Of a DNA stretch of 22,143 nucleotides, positions 8,473-15,254 are shown in pieces (the first letter of the stretch is position 1; each line of letters opens with the position of its first letter). The stretch comes from Flavobacteriaceae bacterium. GTDB taxonomy: Bacteria > Bacteroidota > Bacteroidia > Flavobacteriales > Flavobacteriaceae. The translations under genes were made by a program, and so were the position numbers. The notes beneath the pieces were generated by a model. The model was not told the DNA's origin. It worked only from the letters and a program-made list of their open reading frames with translations, and searched no databases. Location of the stretch: positions 1 to 22,143 of the forward strand of contig JAENXB010000018.1 of NCBI GenBank assembly GCA_016649785.1. The letters are read 5' to 3'.

Positions 8473-9090
8473 TTAAATAAATGCTGAAGGCGTGCTCTCA
8501 TTTTTTCGATTTTTTTCTTCGAATTTTTTAATCGAATCTATCTTGCTTACCAGGTAATCGATATCATCAAAACCGTTGATAAGACAGGTTTTTTTATAAG
8601 GATCTATGTCGAATTTTTCTGATTCTCCCGTGCTTAAAATTTCAATTTTTTGATTTTCAAGATCTGTTTTTATTTCTGCTGAAGGATTTTCATCGATCAG
8701 CCTGAATAATTTTTTCAAAAATCCCGGGCTTACCTGAACGGGTAAAAGTCCATTGTTAAGGGCGTTTCCTTTAAAAATGTCGGCAAAATAACTTGAAACT
8801 ATTACTTTAAATCCGTAGGCTTTTAAAGCCCAGGCAGCGTGTTCACGGCTGGATCCGCAACCAAAGTTATCTCCGGTTACCAGAATTGAACCTTTATATT
8901 TTTGGTTATTTAAACCGAAATCCTTGTTCGGGTTTCCGTTTTGGTCAAATCGCCAGTCCCGAAACAAATTGTCCCCAAACCCGGCCTTATCTGTTACTTT
9001 TAGAAAGCGCGCAGGGATGATTTGATCCGTATCAATATTTTCGATTTCCAAAGGAACTGCCGTATCTGTTAATGTGATGAATTTTTCCAT
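8473..9090 (-). CDS. leuD: 3-Isopropylmalate dehydratase, small subunit
   Basis: LeuD is the small subunit of isopropylmalate isomerase and works with LeuC to convert 2- to 3-isopropylmalate. The swivelling-domain signatures are present: NIDTDQIIPARFLK (18-31), GDNFGCGSSREHAAWAL (73-89), then FADIFKGNALNNGLLPV. At 205 residues it matches the 200-residue bacterial type that pairs with a LeuC of about 465 residues. Its ATG lies one base after the leuC TAG, which fits equal expression of the two subunits. The last 15 or so residues (EKNRKNESTPSAFI) are charged and look like a lineage-specific tail. Confidence 0.96.
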   Translation of the reverse strand: MEKFITLTDTAVPLEIENIDTDQIIPARFLKVTDKAGFGDNLFRDWRFDQNGNPNKDFGLNNQKYKGSILVTGDNFGCGSSREHAAWALKAYGFKVIVSSYFADIFKGNALNNGLLPVQVSPGFLKKLFRLIDENPSAEIKTDLENQKIEILSTGESEKFDIDPYKKTCLINGFDDIDYLVSKIDSIKKFEEKNRKNESTPSAFI

Positions 9091-9091
9091 C

Positions 9092-10474
9092 CTAATTTAA
9101 GTGTTTTGTGAAATCGGTTAATTTTCCAGCTATGGCAGTAGCGGCAGCTGTTAACGGGCTTGCCAGAATGGTTCTTGCGCCACGGCCCTGCCTGCCTTCA
9201 AAATTCCTGTTGCTGGTGGAAACGCAGTATTCCCCTTCGGGGATCTTATCGTCGTTCATCGCTAAACAGGCTGAGCATCCCGGTTGTCGCAAGGTGAATC
9301 CGGCTTCCTCAAATATGGTCTTTAAACCTTCGGCTTCTATTTGAGCCAGAACCTGTTGGGAACCGGGAACTATAAGTGCATTTACATTCGCGGCTTTTTT
9401 CTTTCCTTTTATATATGCGGCTACGGTCCTGAAATCTTCAATTCTCGAATTGGTGCAACTTCCTATAAATATATAGTTTATGGGTTTTTCCAGAAGCGAT
9501 TCCCCTGCTTTAAATCCCATATATTTTAATGCTTTTTCAGCGCTTTTTCCTCCGTTTAACGGAATGGAACCTGTTATTTTTATACCCATTCCAGGGTTAG
9601 TACCGTAGGTGATCATCGGTTCAATTTCTTCGGCGTCAATAAAATATTCCTGATCAAATTTGGCGCCCTGATCGGTTTTAAGGGTTTCCCAGTAAGCCTT
9701 CAACCTATTGAATCTTTCGCCTTTGGGTGCAAATTCCTTTCCTTTCACATATTCAAAAGTTGTCTCATCCGGCGCGATCAAGCCGCCGCGGGCGCCCATT
9801 TCAATACTCATATTACAAACGGTCATCCTTCCTTCCATAGACATTTCTTCGAAGACATTCCCCGCGTATTCGCAGAAATAACCAGTTCCCGAATTTGTTC
9901 CTAATTTGCTGATGATATATAAGATCACATCTTTGGGAAGTACGCCTTTTTTCAATTTTCCGCTCACGTTTACACGAAGGTTTTTTGGCTTTTCAACTAA
10001 TAAACACTGACTCGCAAAAACCTGTGAAACCTGGCTTGTGCCAATTCCGAAAGCGATTGTGCCAAAAGCGCCGTGAGTGGAGGTGTGGCTATCTCCGCAA
10101 ACAATGGTCATTCCCGGTTGGGTAATTCCCAGTTCAGGAGCTATTACGTGTACGATCCCATTGTTTGGATGGCCCAGGCCGTAAAGGGTGATATTGTTAT
10201 CGGCACAGTTTTGAGATAATTGTTTTAGTTGGTTTCTGGACAATACATCTTTAATCGGCAAATGCTGATTTTGAGTCGGTGTATTATGATCGGCCGTTGC
10301 AACAATTTGATCAGGGCGTAATACCGGTATTTTTCGTTCTTTTAATTCATTGAATGCCTGCGGACTTGTAACCTCGTGAATAAGGTGTTTGTCGATATAT
10401 AAAATATCGGGTCCGTTAGGTATGGAATCTACTACATGGGCTTCCCAGATTTTATCAAAAAGTGTTTTTTTCAT
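9092..10474 (-). CDS. leuC: 3-Isopropylmalate dehydratase, large subunit
   Basis: LeuC is the Fe-S-bearing large subunit of isopropylmalate isomerase, an aconitase-superfamily enzyme. The three [4Fe-4S] ligands are visible as C340 (IGSCTNSR), C400 and C403 (PGCSACLAM). Other family blocks are VATADHNTPT, CGDSHTSTHGAFG and NRNFEGRQGRG. At 460 residues it is full length compared with about 466 for E. coli LeuC. It overlaps the leuA stop by four bases (ATGA) and is followed after one base by leuD, so the two subunits and LeuA are likely translated from one message. Aconitase is excluded by length, by the split subunits and by the operon. Confidence 0.97.
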   Translation of the reverse strand: MKKTLFDKIWEAHVVDSIPNGPDILYIDKHLIHEVTSPQAFNELKERKIPVLRPDQIVATADHNTPTQNQHLPIKDVLSRNQLKQLSQNCADNNITLYGLGHPNNGIVHVIAPELGITQPGMTIVCGDSHTSTHGAFGTIAFGIGTSQVSQVFASQCLLVEKPKNLRVNVSGKLKKGVLPKDVILYIISKLGTNSGTGYFCEYAGNVFEEMSMEGRMTVCNMSIEMGARGGLIAPDETTFEYVKGKEFAPKGERFNRLKAYWETLKTDQGAKFDQEYFIDAEEIEPMITYGTNPGMGIKITGSIPLNGGKSAEKALKYMGFKAGESLLEKPINYIFIGSCTNSRIEDFRTVAAYIKGKKKAANVNALIVPGSQQVLAQIEAEGLKTIFEEAGFTLRQPGCSACLAMNDDKIPEGEYCVSTSNRNFEGRQGRGARTILASPLTAAATAIAGKLTDFTKHLN

Positions 10475-11646
10475 GAGGCTCTTGCAATATTATTTTTTCT
10501 GGACAATTCCATGATCTCATGGATATCATTGTCTACTACTTCTTTTCTGACATCGGCAAAATTTAAAAATTCGACATAGACATTATCTAACTGAAATTTT
10601 GTCAATTCGTATCCCATTTTCTTGGCCCGGTAAGCCAAAGCGGCCCTTCCGCTACGCGCGGTAAGCACTATAGCCGATTCGGTTACCCCAACATCCACAG
10701 GATCGATAATTTCATAGGTTTCCCTGTTTTTGATCACTCCGTCCTGGTGGATCCCGGAACTGTGGGCGAAAGCATTTGCGCCTACAATAGCCTTGTTGGG
10801 CTGTACAAACATTCCCATTTCACGTGATACCATGTTGCTGGTATCATACAATAATTTGGAATTTATATTGGTAGTTAAATTTAACCTGGGATGTTGCCTT
10901 AAGATCATGACAACTTCTTCTAAAGCCGTATTTCCGGCGCGCTCCCCAATACCATTAATAGTACATTCAATTTGTCTTGCGCCATTGGTAATTCCGGCTA
11001 TGGCATTTGCCGTGGCCAAACCAAGGTCGTTATGGCAATGACAGGAAAGCCTCACTTTGTGAATGCCTACCACATGTTCCTTTAAATATTTGATCTTTTG
11101 ACCATATTCGTCCGGAAGACAGTAGCCTGTGGTATCCGGAATATTTAAAACCGTTGCCCCGGCTTTTACCGCTGCTGAACACACTTTTGCAAGAAATTCA
11201 TTATCGGTTCTTCCGGCATCTTCAGCATAAAATTCCACATCTTCCACGAAAGTTTTGGCATAGGAAACCGATTGGATCGCACGTTCAATAATTTCTTCGC
11301 GGGTGGCGTTGAATTTGTATTTAATATGCGAATCGGAAGTTCCAATTCCTGTATGGATCCTTGGTCTTTTCGCGTATTTTAAAGCTTCGGCAGCAACTTC
11401 AATATCTTTTTTTAGGGCACGGGTGAGCCCGCAAACGGTTGCATTCTTTATCAGTTTTGAAATTTCGGTAACCGATTTGAAATCGCCTGGACTGGAGACA
11501 GGAAAACCTGCTTCTATTACATCAACTCCCAGTTCATCCAGACGTGCGGCTATTTTCAACTTTTGGGCAGTATTCAATTTACAGCCCGGAACCTGTTCTC
11601 CGTCACGCAATGTGGTGTCAAAAATTTCGACCTTCTCTGTACTCAT
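10471..11646 (-). CDS. leuA: 2-Isopropylmalate synthase, short form without regulatory domain
   Basis: LeuA condenses acetyl-CoA with 2-oxoisovalerate, the entry step to leucine. The TIM-barrel domain is complete: DTTLRDGEQVPG (10-21, with catalytic R14, D15, E17), HTGIGTSDSHIKYK (98-111), the metal-binding HCH at 203-205 in CHCHNDLG, GIGERAGNTALEE, and GIHQDGVIKN. After the linker subdomains the protein stops at residue 391, whereas the E. coli enzyme is 523 residues because of a C-terminal leucine-binding domain. Here that domain is absent with no sign of a frameshift or a downstream remnant, since leuC starts within the stop codon. Homocitrate or citramalate synthase are alternatives by homology, but position at the head of leuCDB makes isopropylmalate synthase by far the best call. 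Confidence 0.93.
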   Translation of the reverse strand: MSTEKVEIFDTTLRDGEQVPGCKLNTAQKLKIAARLDELGVDVIEAGFPVSSPGDFKSVTEISKLIKNATVCGLTRALKKDIEVAAEALKYAKRPRIHTGIGTSDSHIKYKFNATREEIIERAIQSVSYAKTFVEDVEFYAEDAGRTDNEFLAKVCSAAVKAGATVLNIPDTTGYCLPDEYGQKIKYLKEHVVGIHKVRLSCHCHNDLGLATANAIAGITNGARQIECTINGIGERAGNTALEEVVMILRQHPRLNLTTNINSKLLYDTSNMVSREMGMFVQPNKAIVGANAFAHSSGIHQDGVIKNRETYEIIDPVDVGVTESAIVLTARSGRAALAYRAKKMGYELTKFQLDNVYVEFLNFADVRKEVVDNDIHEIMELSRKNNIARAS

Positions 11647-11673
11647 AAGAGTTATTTTTTATTTTATCTTTAT

Positions 11674-11702
11674 CTAAAGTATTGCATACTATGCATCTCA
11701 AA
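11674..11702 (-). promoter_or_regulatory. Candidate leuA promoter with internal palindrome
   Basis: On the minus strand TTTG (rc of 11699-11702), a 17-nt spacer and TACTTTAG (rc of 11674-11681) resemble the Bacteroidota -33/-7 pattern TTTG...TAnnTTTG with one mismatch. The predicted message would start about 20 nt before the leuA ATG. The perfect palindrome AGTAT-TGC-ATACT (11678-11690) overlaps the -7 box and spacer, a natural place for a repressor. Confidence 0.45.
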
Positions 11703-11792
11703 GCTTTAAATAAGCAGTTATTACGATAATTGACTCAAAAATGAAGATGCGAACAAACTGATTATCAGTAAGTTAAAATCAAAATTGTTACA

Positions 11793-13337
11793 ATGACCAA
11801 TGAATTAACAGACAATCTTTTTTCTTTAATAAAATCCCTTTCTCCTTCTGAAAAGAGACAATTTTCACTCTATGTTGGAAGGATTGGCGTGAATACCGAC
11901 AGCAAATTTTTGAATTTGTTCAAAGTGATGTCCAAACAGAAAAAATATGATGAAAAGCTTATTCTGAATAATACTGATATCAGTAAGCAACAACTTTCTA
12001 ATGTAAAGGCTCATTTATACAAGCAAATTTTAATAAGCCTGCGGTTAAATCCCGCTCACCAGGGCATTCCGGTGCAAATAAGGGAACAATTTGACTTTGC
12101 GTATATTTTATACCGTAAAGGTTTATACAAGCAGAGTTTAAAGTTGCTTGATAAGATCAAGGCAACGGCCTTGCATTATGAAGAAAAAAACGTGGCATAC
12201 GAGATCCTGGAGATGGAAAAAATTATTGAATCTCAATATATTACCCGCAGTATTCACAACCGTGCCGAAGTTTTGATAAAACAAACTGAAGAATTGAGCC
12301 GGTTAAACATGGTCTCAAGTAAATTATCCAATCTTTCACTCAGATTGTATGGAATTTTCCTTAAAATGGGATATGCCCGCACCATAGAGGAGGCACAAGC
12401 CATTAAAATCCTTTTTGAGGAAAATGTGCCGGAATACGAGTTTAGCAAAATAGGTTTTCGCGAAAAATTATGGCTGTATAAAGCTCATCTCTGGTATAGT
12501 TTCATCACTCAGGATTTTTTGTCCTGTTACCGATATTCCTTAAAATGGATCGATCTTTTTAATGAAAATCCACATTTGGTATCTATACATCCTGTTTCTT
12601 ATATAAAGGGGAATCATTACCTGTTGGAATCTTTATTCTATTTAAATCATTCCAACCTTTTTGAAAAAACACTTAAAAATTTGGAAGAAACCCTTAAAGA
12701 TCCCAAAATTCCAGATGATGATAACCTGGCGGCATTGTCATTTTTATATGTCTATACCAATAAACTGAACCTGAAATTTATGAGGGGTGATTTCTCCGGA
12801 GCAGAACCGCTTATTGAAAAAATTCAGAAGAAAATTAAAATATATAAAGGCAGGATAGATGAGCATCATATAATGGTGCTATATTACAAAATAGCCTCTC
12901 TTTATTTTGGTGGTGGCGACAACAAAAAGTGCATTGAATTCCTAAATAAGATCATCAGTAACAAGTCGCTTGCGATCCGGGAAGATTTGATGTGTTTTTC
13001 CAGAATATTGAACCTGGTTGCCCATTACGAAGCCGGTCAGGATTATCATTTAGAGAGTTTGATAAAATCCACATTTAAATTTTTGATCAAGATGAACGAT
13101 TTGCATGAAGTGCAAAAAGAGCTGATCAAATTTCTCCGGATCTTACCTGATGTTTCTCCCCTGGATATCAAAGTTGAATTCAGAAAACTCCATAATAAAC
13201 TGAAGCAATATGAAGATCATCCTTACGAGCGAAGGGCGTTTCTTTATTTGGATATTATTTCCTATTTGGAAAGCAAGATAGAAAACAGGCCCGTTGCTGA
13301 TATCATTGCTGAAAAAGCTGAGCTGGTAAGGCGTTAA
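11793..13337 (+). CDS. Conserved Bacteroidota helical-repeat protein of unknown function
   Basis: I do not know a function for this 514-residue protein. It has no signal peptide and no membrane segment, so it is probably cytosolic. The N-terminus contains LFSLIKSLSPSEKRQFSLYVGR (9-30), which I recall as a recurring signature of large uncharacterised Bacteroidota proteins. The rest is rich in amphipathic helices with TPR-like pairs, for example FDFAYILYRKGLYKQSLKLL near 100 and LYFGGGDNKKCIEFLNKI near 370, and no enzymatic motif. A scaffold or protein-interaction role is an inference from fold type only. It is divergent from leuA with 146 nt between them, and stands alone on its strand. The ATG is preceded by an AT-rich stretch without Shine-Dalgarno sequence, as usual here. 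Confidence 0.85.
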   Translation: MTNELTDNLFSLIKSLSPSEKRQFSLYVGRIGVNTDSKFLNLFKVMSKQKKYDEKLILNNTDISKQQLSNVKAHLYKQILISLRLNPAHQGIPVQIREQFDFAYILYRKGLYKQSLKLLDKIKATALHYEEKNVAYEILEMEKIIESQYITRSIHNRAEVLIKQTEELSRLNMVSSKLSNLSLRLYGIFLKMGYARTIEEAQAIKILFEENVPEYEFSKIGFREKLWLYKAHLWYSFITQDFLSCYRYSLKWIDLFNENPHLVSIHPVSYIKGNHYLLESLFYLNHSNLFEKTLKNLEETLKDPKIPDDDNLAALSFLYVYTNKLNLKFMRGDFSGAEPLIEKIQKKIKIYKGRIDEHHIMVLYYKIASLYFGGGDNKKCIEFLNKIISNKSLAIREDLMCFSRILNLVAHYEAGQDYHLESLIKSTFKFLIKMNDLHEVQKELIKFLRILPDVSPLDIKVEFRKLHNKLKQYEDHPYERRAFLYLDIISYLESKIENRPVADIIAEKAELVRR

Positions 13338-13338
13338 G

Positions 13339-13355
13339 GCTTATATTTCATAAGC
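13339..13355 (+). terminator. Weak hairpin after the 514-residue gene
   Basis: GCTTAT (13339-13344) pairs with ATAAGC (13350-13355) around a 5-nt loop, starting 1 nt after the stop codon. No T-tract follows, so it may end or stabilise the message only weakly. Confidence 0.3.
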
Positions 13356-13430
13356 ATCCTAAATCCGGATCCTCGATTTATTGGGAAGTGCAAATACCAA
13401 ACTAAACACAAGCATCCCAAATTGGATCCT
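13352..13430. repeat. Imperfect direct repeat at the 3' end of the RluA-type gene
   Basis: AAGCATCC-T-AAAT..GGATCCT at 13352-13373 and AAGCATCC-C-AAAT..GGATCCT at 13410-13430 match at about 19 of 22 positions. The second copy encodes the last residues (QDPIWDAC) of the RluA-type protein, and the first lies beyond its stop, suggesting a small local duplication. Confidence 0.4.
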
Positions 13431-14109
13431 GGGGTGGGGGAGCAACAATTTCCAGAGGCTCCTTTTTAACCGGATGAATAAAGCACAGTTTCCTCGCATG
13501 TAAATGAATGCTCGCATCTTTATTGCTTCGGTCAAAGCCGTATTTGAGATCGCCTTTCACCGGACAACCAATCGCCGATAACTGGCTCCGGATCTGGTGA
13601 TGTCTGCCGGTATGTAAATCTATTTCCAGCAAATAATAATTGTCCAGGGTTTTCAATATTCTATAATCCAGGATGGCTTTTTTGCTCTCCGGCACTTCTT
13701 TGATATAAGCAAAGGATTTGTTTTGTTTAGGATTGCGTTTCAGAAAATGAGTCAAGGTGTCTTCTGTTTTTGGCGGAGCATTTTTTACCACCGCCCAGTA
13801 GGTTTTTTGGGTTTCCCTATCGGAAAACAGTTTGTTTAAACGGGTCAGGGCCTTGGAAGTTTTTGCGAAAACCACGATTCCTGTGGTTGGCCTGTCAAGT
13901 CGGTGCACAACGCCCAGATACACCGCTCCGGGTTTGTTGTATTTTTCCGCGATATATTCTTTCACCACTTCACTTAAAGGTTGGTCCCCTGTTTTATCAC
14001 CCTGCACGATATCGCCGGAGCGTTTGTTGATCACAATTAAGTGATTGTCTTCAAAAAGGATTTGAAGATTGGATTTGTTGGAGTGTATGTGTAAATTGTT
14101 TGAACCCAA
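13402..14109 (-). CDS. RluA-family RNA pseudouridine synthase
   Basis: This enzyme should convert specific uridines of rRNA or tRNA to pseudouridine. The catalytic block is VVHRLDRPTTGIVVFAKTS, containing the active-site aspartate, followed by KTYWAVVKN, EIDLHTGRHHQIRSQLSAIGCPVKGDLKYG and the final LHARKLCFIHP motif. There is no N-terminal S4 domain, so it resembles the short single-domain members. The exact RNA target is not predictable. The start is doubtful: no in-frame ATG precedes the conserved NLQILFEDNHLIVINK. The frame is open to a TTG at 14184 (260 residues), but those extra codons lie in a palindromic repeat. I chose the TTG at 14107-14109 (235 residues), which leaves about 14 residues before the conserved domain. 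It lies downstream of panB on the same strand. Confidence 0.88.
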   Translation of the reverse strand: MGSNNLHIHSNKSNLQILFEDNHLIVINKRSGDIVQGDKTGDQPLSEVVKEYIAEKYNKPGAVYLGVVHRLDRPTTGIVVFAKTSKALTRLNKLFSDRETQKTYWAVVKNAPPKTEDTLTHFLKRNPKQNKSFAYIKEVPESKKAILDYRILKTLDNYYLLEIDLHTGRHHQIRSQLSAIGCPVKGDLKYGFDRSNKDASIHLHARKLCFIHPVKKEPLEIVAPPPQDPIWDACV

Positions 14110-14134
14110 ACCAGAAAGTTTTCTTTTAAAAAAT

Positions 14135-14202
14135 AGATATGAGAATTGAGATATGAGATTTGAGATAAAAAAATGATAGCTCAATTCTCATATCTCAATA
14201 CT
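14135..14202. repeat. Palindromic TTGAGATATGAG repeat, copy A (after panB)
   Basis: AGATATGAGAATTGAG (14135-14150) and CTCAATTCTCATATCT (14180-14195) are perfect 16-bp inverted arms. The 29-nt spacer contains a further degenerate copy (ATATGAGATTTGAGATA). On the minus strand the element starts 2 nt after the panB TAG with AGTATTGAG and ends next to a T-rich stretch, so it can fold like a terminator. A related element lies at 15171-15254. Confidence 0.85.
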
Positions 14203-14204
14203 AC

Positions 14205-15023
14205 CTAATACTGCTCATCTTCACTGGGAAAATCCCCAGATTTAACATCGTCCCTGTAATTCTGAAAAGCCTTTGTCATTTGTGCGTGCATATCCAGATA
14301 GCGTCTCAAAAAGCGTGGATTGAATTCGTGGTTCATACCAATCATATCGTGGAGTACCAAAACCTGTCCGTCTACGCCGTTTCCTGCACCTATTCCAATT
14401 ACAGGAATACTGACGCTTTCGGCAACTTCTTTGGCCAGTTTAGCCGGGACTTTTTCCAAAACCATGGCAAAACAACCCAGTTTTTCCAACAGCAGCGCAT
14501 CAGATTTTAGCTTTTCGGCTTCTTCATCTTCTCTTGCGCGAACTGTATAAGTACCGAATTTATAGATGGATTGTGGCGTTAGACCAAGGTGCCCCATAAC
14601 AGGGATCCCAGCATTCAGGATCCTTTTTATTGATTCCTTCACTTCACTTCCCCCTTCAAGTTTTACCGCATGCCCACCACTTTCTTTCATAATACGAATG
14701 GAGGAACGGAGTGCTTCTTTAGGATCGCTCTGATAACTTCCAAAAGGCAGATCCACAACCACTAAAGAGCGTTCAATTCCCCTAACCACACTTGCAGCAT
14801 GATAGATCATCTGGTCTAAGGTAATAGGAAGGGTGGTTTCATGGCCCGCCATCACGTTACTTGCCGAATCACCTACCAGTATAACATCAATTCCGGCACC
14901 ATCAACTATTTTGGCCATGGTATAATCGTATGCGGTGAGCATTGCTATTTTTTCCCCGTTGGCTTTCATATCTACCAGGGATTTGGTGGTAACCCGTTTG
15001 TATTGTTTTTTAGCGACTGACAT
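14205..15023 (-). CDS. panB: 3-Methyl-2-oxobutanoate hydroxymethyltransferase
   Basis: PanB transfers a hydroxymethyl group from 5,10-methylene-tetrahydrofolate to 2-oxoisovalerate to form ketopantoate, the first step of pantothenate and CoA synthesis. Its substrate is the valine precursor made by the ilv genes of this window. The TIM-barrel motifs are clear: MLTAYDYTMAKIVDGAGID, metal ligands D52 (LVGDSASN) and D91 (VVDLPFGSY), E123 (KLEGG), GHLGLTPQS, the catalytic E190 (MVLEKVP), and PVIGIGAGNGVDGQVLVLHDMIG. At 272 residues it has normal length. It is flanked on both sides by copies of a palindromic repeat. A minus-strand promoter candidate lies at 15044-15075. panC and panD are not in the window. 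Confidence 0.96.
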   Translation of the reverse strand: MSVAKKQYKRVTTKSLVDMKANGEKIAMLTAYDYTMAKIVDGAGIDVILVGDSASNVMAGHETTLPITLDQMIYHAASVVRGIERSLVVVDLPFGSYQSDPKEALRSSIRIMKESGGHAVKLEGGSEVKESIKRILNAGIPVMGHLGLTPQSIYKFGTYTVRAREDEEAEKLKSDALLLEKLGCFAMVLEKVPAKLAKEVAESVSIPVIGIGAGNGVDGQVLVLHDMIGMNHEFNPRFLRRYLDMHAQMTKAFQNYRDDVKSGDFPSEDEQY

Positions 15024-15043
15024 TTTCTGTATTTTTTGAGGAG

Positions 15044-15075
15044 TAAAAGTAGTAAATTAGATTGCTACATTCAAA
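15044..15075 (-). promoter_or_regulatory. Candidate panB promoter
   Basis: On the minus strand TTTG (rc of 15072-15075), 20 nt, then TACTTTTA (rc of 15044-15051) fit the Bacteroidota -33/-7 pattern with one mismatch in TAnnTTTG. The expected transcription start is roughly 14 nt before the panB ATG. Confidence 0.45.
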
Positions 15076-15085
15076 CCTCAGGAGA

Positions 15086-15190
15086 ATGAAGATTTTAGTA
15101 AGTATTTTGTTGCTGTTCCCGGGCATATCTGCCACTAGCCAGGAATTGGATGAGGATGCTTTGGTAAGACAAATGAGATATGTGATATGA
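15086..15190 (+). pseudogene. Truncated start of a secreted protein, cut by a repeat
   Basis: A 34-codon frame begins MKILVSILLLFPGISATSQELDEDALVRQ, which reads as a signal peptide (hydrophobic core 3-12, likely cleavage near TSQ) followed by an acidic start of a mature domain. It then runs into the palindromic repeat at about 15171 and stops at TGA 15188-15190. The last residues (MRYVI) are encoded by repeat DNA. The start is divergent from panB. Small NTF2-like secreted proteins of flavobacteria often begin in a similar way, but that comparison is from memory and too short to prove. It is either a pseudogene remnant or a chance frame. Confidence 0.5.
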
Positions 15191-15254
15191 GTATTGAGAT
15201 GTTACCCGAATTACAAAAATCAGCAACTTTTTTCAATACTCAATGCTCAATACT
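15171..15254. repeat. Palindromic TTGAGATATGAG repeat, copy B (after the CPBP gene)
   Basis: TGAGTATTGA (15188-15197) and TCAATACTCA (15233-15242) are perfect 10-bp arms around a 35-nt loop. They are flanked by more words of the same kind (GAGATATGTGATATGAG; CAATGCTCAATACT). On the minus strand the element starts immediately after the CPBP gene TAA with AGTATTGAG, the same 9-mer found next to the panB stop. Copies A and B are clearly related but diverged. Confidence 0.8.

Noticed and set aside
8466..8490. Hairpin CCTTCA...TGAAGG over the leuD stop codon as a terminator
   Set aside because: Only six pairs, a long AT-rich loop and no T-tract on the minus strand; termination here would also cut off leuB.
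11303..11677. A 124-codon open frame antisense to leuA on the plus strand
   Set aside because: It lies wholly opposite the conserved catalytic region of leuA and its composition follows from leuA codons; similar antisense frames occur opposite ilvD and panB. No independent support.
14135..15254. CRISPR array around panB
   Set aside because: The repeat words are degenerate, palindromic and irregularly spaced, with no uniform spacers and no cas genes.
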